7,524 bases of DNA from an uncultured Methanobrevibacter sp. GTDB lineage: Archaea > Methanobacteriota > Methanobacteria > Methanobacteriales > Methanobacteriaceae. The stretch is from positions 1 through 7,524 of the forward strand of contig CACZPT010000131.1 in assembly GCA_902783085.1 (NCBI GenBank). Direction: 5' to 3'. Position 1 is the stretch's first letter. Every line of letters begins with the position of its first letter. The translations under genes were made by a program, and so were the position numbers. Below the pieces are notes generated by a model, which was not told where the DNA came from, ran no database searches, and saw nothing but the letters and a program-made list of their open reading frames with translations. This document shows positions 6,230 through 7,524 of the stretch, one piece after another.

Positions 6230-7457
6230 ATGTATAGCTTTATTATTTGTTTTTTGACATTAATCGCATCATACTTTATTTATGGAAAAGTGGTCGAAAA
6301 AATAGCTGGCGTAGATGAAACCCGCCAAACACCAGCATATAAACTGCAAGATGGTGTTGATTATATACCAATGTCAAAAATCAAGAATTTTTTAGTTCAT
6401 TTTTTAAATATTGCAGGATTAGGACCAATTTTTGGAGCTATACGAGGCGCATTATTCGGTCCGGTAGCATTTCTATGGATTACATTAGGTACAATTTTCA
6501 TTGGAGGAGTTCATGATTTCTTCTCAGGATTCATGTCCTTGAGAGATGATGGATTTACAATGCCAGATATTGTTTCAAAATATTTAGGAACTAGACTTGA
6601 AAAATTTGTTGCAGTTCTTGTGGTAATAACCGGAATTCTTGTTTCAGCTACTTTTGCAAAAGGAGCTGCAGATTTGCTTAGCAACTTGACCCATATCATG
6701 TTCTTTTTTGCATATCAATAATATTCATTTACTTTTTAATCGCAACCGTATTTCCGGTTGATAAAATAATTGGAAGATTATATCCTATTTTTGGAGTATT
6801 ATTATTGCTTATGGCTGTGATAATGACTGGAGGACTAATCATAAATCCAGCATACACCATTCCTGAGTTTACAACACAAGGATTATATTTAACTGGCAAA
6901 AGCATTTTCCAATATTTATTTGTTACCATTGCCTGTGGAGCTATTTCCGGTTTTCATGCATCACAATCCCCAATTGTTGCAAGATGTATGGAAAATGAAA
7001 ACGATGCAAGACCAGTATTTTATGGTGCTATGGTTTTAGAAGGTTTGGTTGCTCTTTGCTGGGCAGCTATTGCAATGGCATTCTTCCACGGCCAACCTCA
7101 GCTTGCAGTAATTTACGGTGCGACACCAGCAGTGGCAGTTAATGAAAGGCAACAAAATTACTGGGTTCTATTGGTTTGATTTTAACCATTATTGGAGTTG
7201 TTATCTGCCCAATCACATCTGGTGATACTGCACTTAGAAGTTCAAGGATTACAATTGCCGATGAACTTAAAATTAACAACGAAAAAATAATATCAAGACT
7301 AAAACTAGCAGTGCCATTGTTTTTAATATCATTCGGATTAACATTTGTTGATTTTAGTTTAATCTGGAGATATTTTGCCTGGTCTCAATTAATAGTAGCT
7401 ACAATAGTACTCTTTTCTGGAACTGCTTATCTGATTAAGGGTGTCCGCCAAAACTAA
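6230..7457 (+). pseudogene. cstA: Broken CstA-family transporter gene (two frameshifts, 3' end lost)
   Basis: CstA proteins are polytopic membrane proteins of the carbon-starvation family, which import peptides or pyruvate in bacteria; the archaeal substrate is not known. Three pieces of one protein are in order. Piece 1 (6230 to about 6708) has the family blocks DGVDYIP, IAGLGPIFG (61-69) and GTIFIGGVHDF (87-97). Piece 2 (about 6709-7146) has ATVFPVDKIIGRLYPIFG and CGAISGFHASQSP. Piece 3 (7146-7457) has the diagnostic PITSGDTALRSSR and WRYFAWSQ. Frame is lost in a T6 run at 6704-6709 and again near 7144-7149; each break is repaired by adding one base. Undoing both gives about 409 residues. 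The last segment ends in GVRQN just after SGTAYLIK, where short CstA forms usually continue with another membrane region, so the 3' end also appears replaced. Apart from these lesions the protein is well preserved, so the breakage is recent or an assembly error. Confidence 0.85.
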
Positions 7458-7524
7458 TTTTTGAGTGTGGAACCTAGTAAATGGTCACATCAAGCTTTAA
7501 TTGGTGTGTAGCAGATATGCTTTC
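7439..7524. mobile_element. Possible edge of a second insertion element
   Basis: CstA homology stops at about 7438 and the sequence becomes GGGTGTCCGCC at 7439-7449, much richer in G and C than its surroundings, like the tip of a terminal inverted repeat. On the minus strand a frame is open from the window edge to a TAG at 7476-7474 (last residues ISATHQLKLDVTIY), as if a transposase ended just inside the tip. The far end is outside the window, so neither the matching repeat nor a target duplication can be seen, and no family is assigned. Confidence 0.35.

Noticed and set aside
6704..6709. Phase-variable switch in the T run of cstA
   Set aside because: Six T residues is short for a slippage switch, and a second frameshift plus a lost 3' end downstream would keep the gene off anyway.

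Overview
The window looks like chromosomal DNA of a Methanobrevibacter-type methanogen (Euryarchaeota, Methanobacteriales). It is very AT-rich. Promoters have an archaeal BRE plus TATA box close to the start codon. The PRPP synthetase is of the archaeal type. The dead transposon resembles transposases I know from Methanobrevibacter genomes. The genus is inferred by recognition, not by a database search.

Layout. (1) Bases 1-88 (minus) hold the first 29 codons of an unrecognised gene with a good Shine-Dalgarno site; its promoter lies near 165-173. (2) Bases 315-1811 (minus) hold a heavily decayed IS1182-like DDE transposase. It can be followed almost end to end, but only by switching frames at least seven times and crossing at least three in-frame stops. 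(3) Bases 1974-2339 (plus) encode a small zinc-ribbon membrane protein with a clear promoter. It converges on a minus-strand gene (2358-2876) for an unrecognised protein with an N-terminal membrane anchor or signal; a shared hairpin sits between them. (4) Bases 2970-6146 (plus) form a tight three-gene unit: prs (PRPP synthetase, GTG start), an unrecognised 99-residue protein that starts 1 nt after prs, and uvrB, joined by an ATGA overlap. (5) Bases 6230-7457 (plus) are a broken cstA-type transporter gene. It carries two single-base frameshifts and stops early where the sequence changes character at about 7439, probably the edge of another mobile element that continues out of the window.

Function. 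The prs-orf99-uvrB unit couples nucleotide precursor supply to UvrABC excision repair through an unknown small protein. The flanks look like decaying accessory DNA: one dead insertion sequence on the left, and a broken transporter gene with a probable second element on the right. I found no rRNA, tRNA or CRISPR array. The best candidates for something undescribed are the 99-residue protein inside the prs-uvrB operon, the 11-bp perfect inverted repeat over the cstA promoter, and the fresh-looking breakage of cstA.
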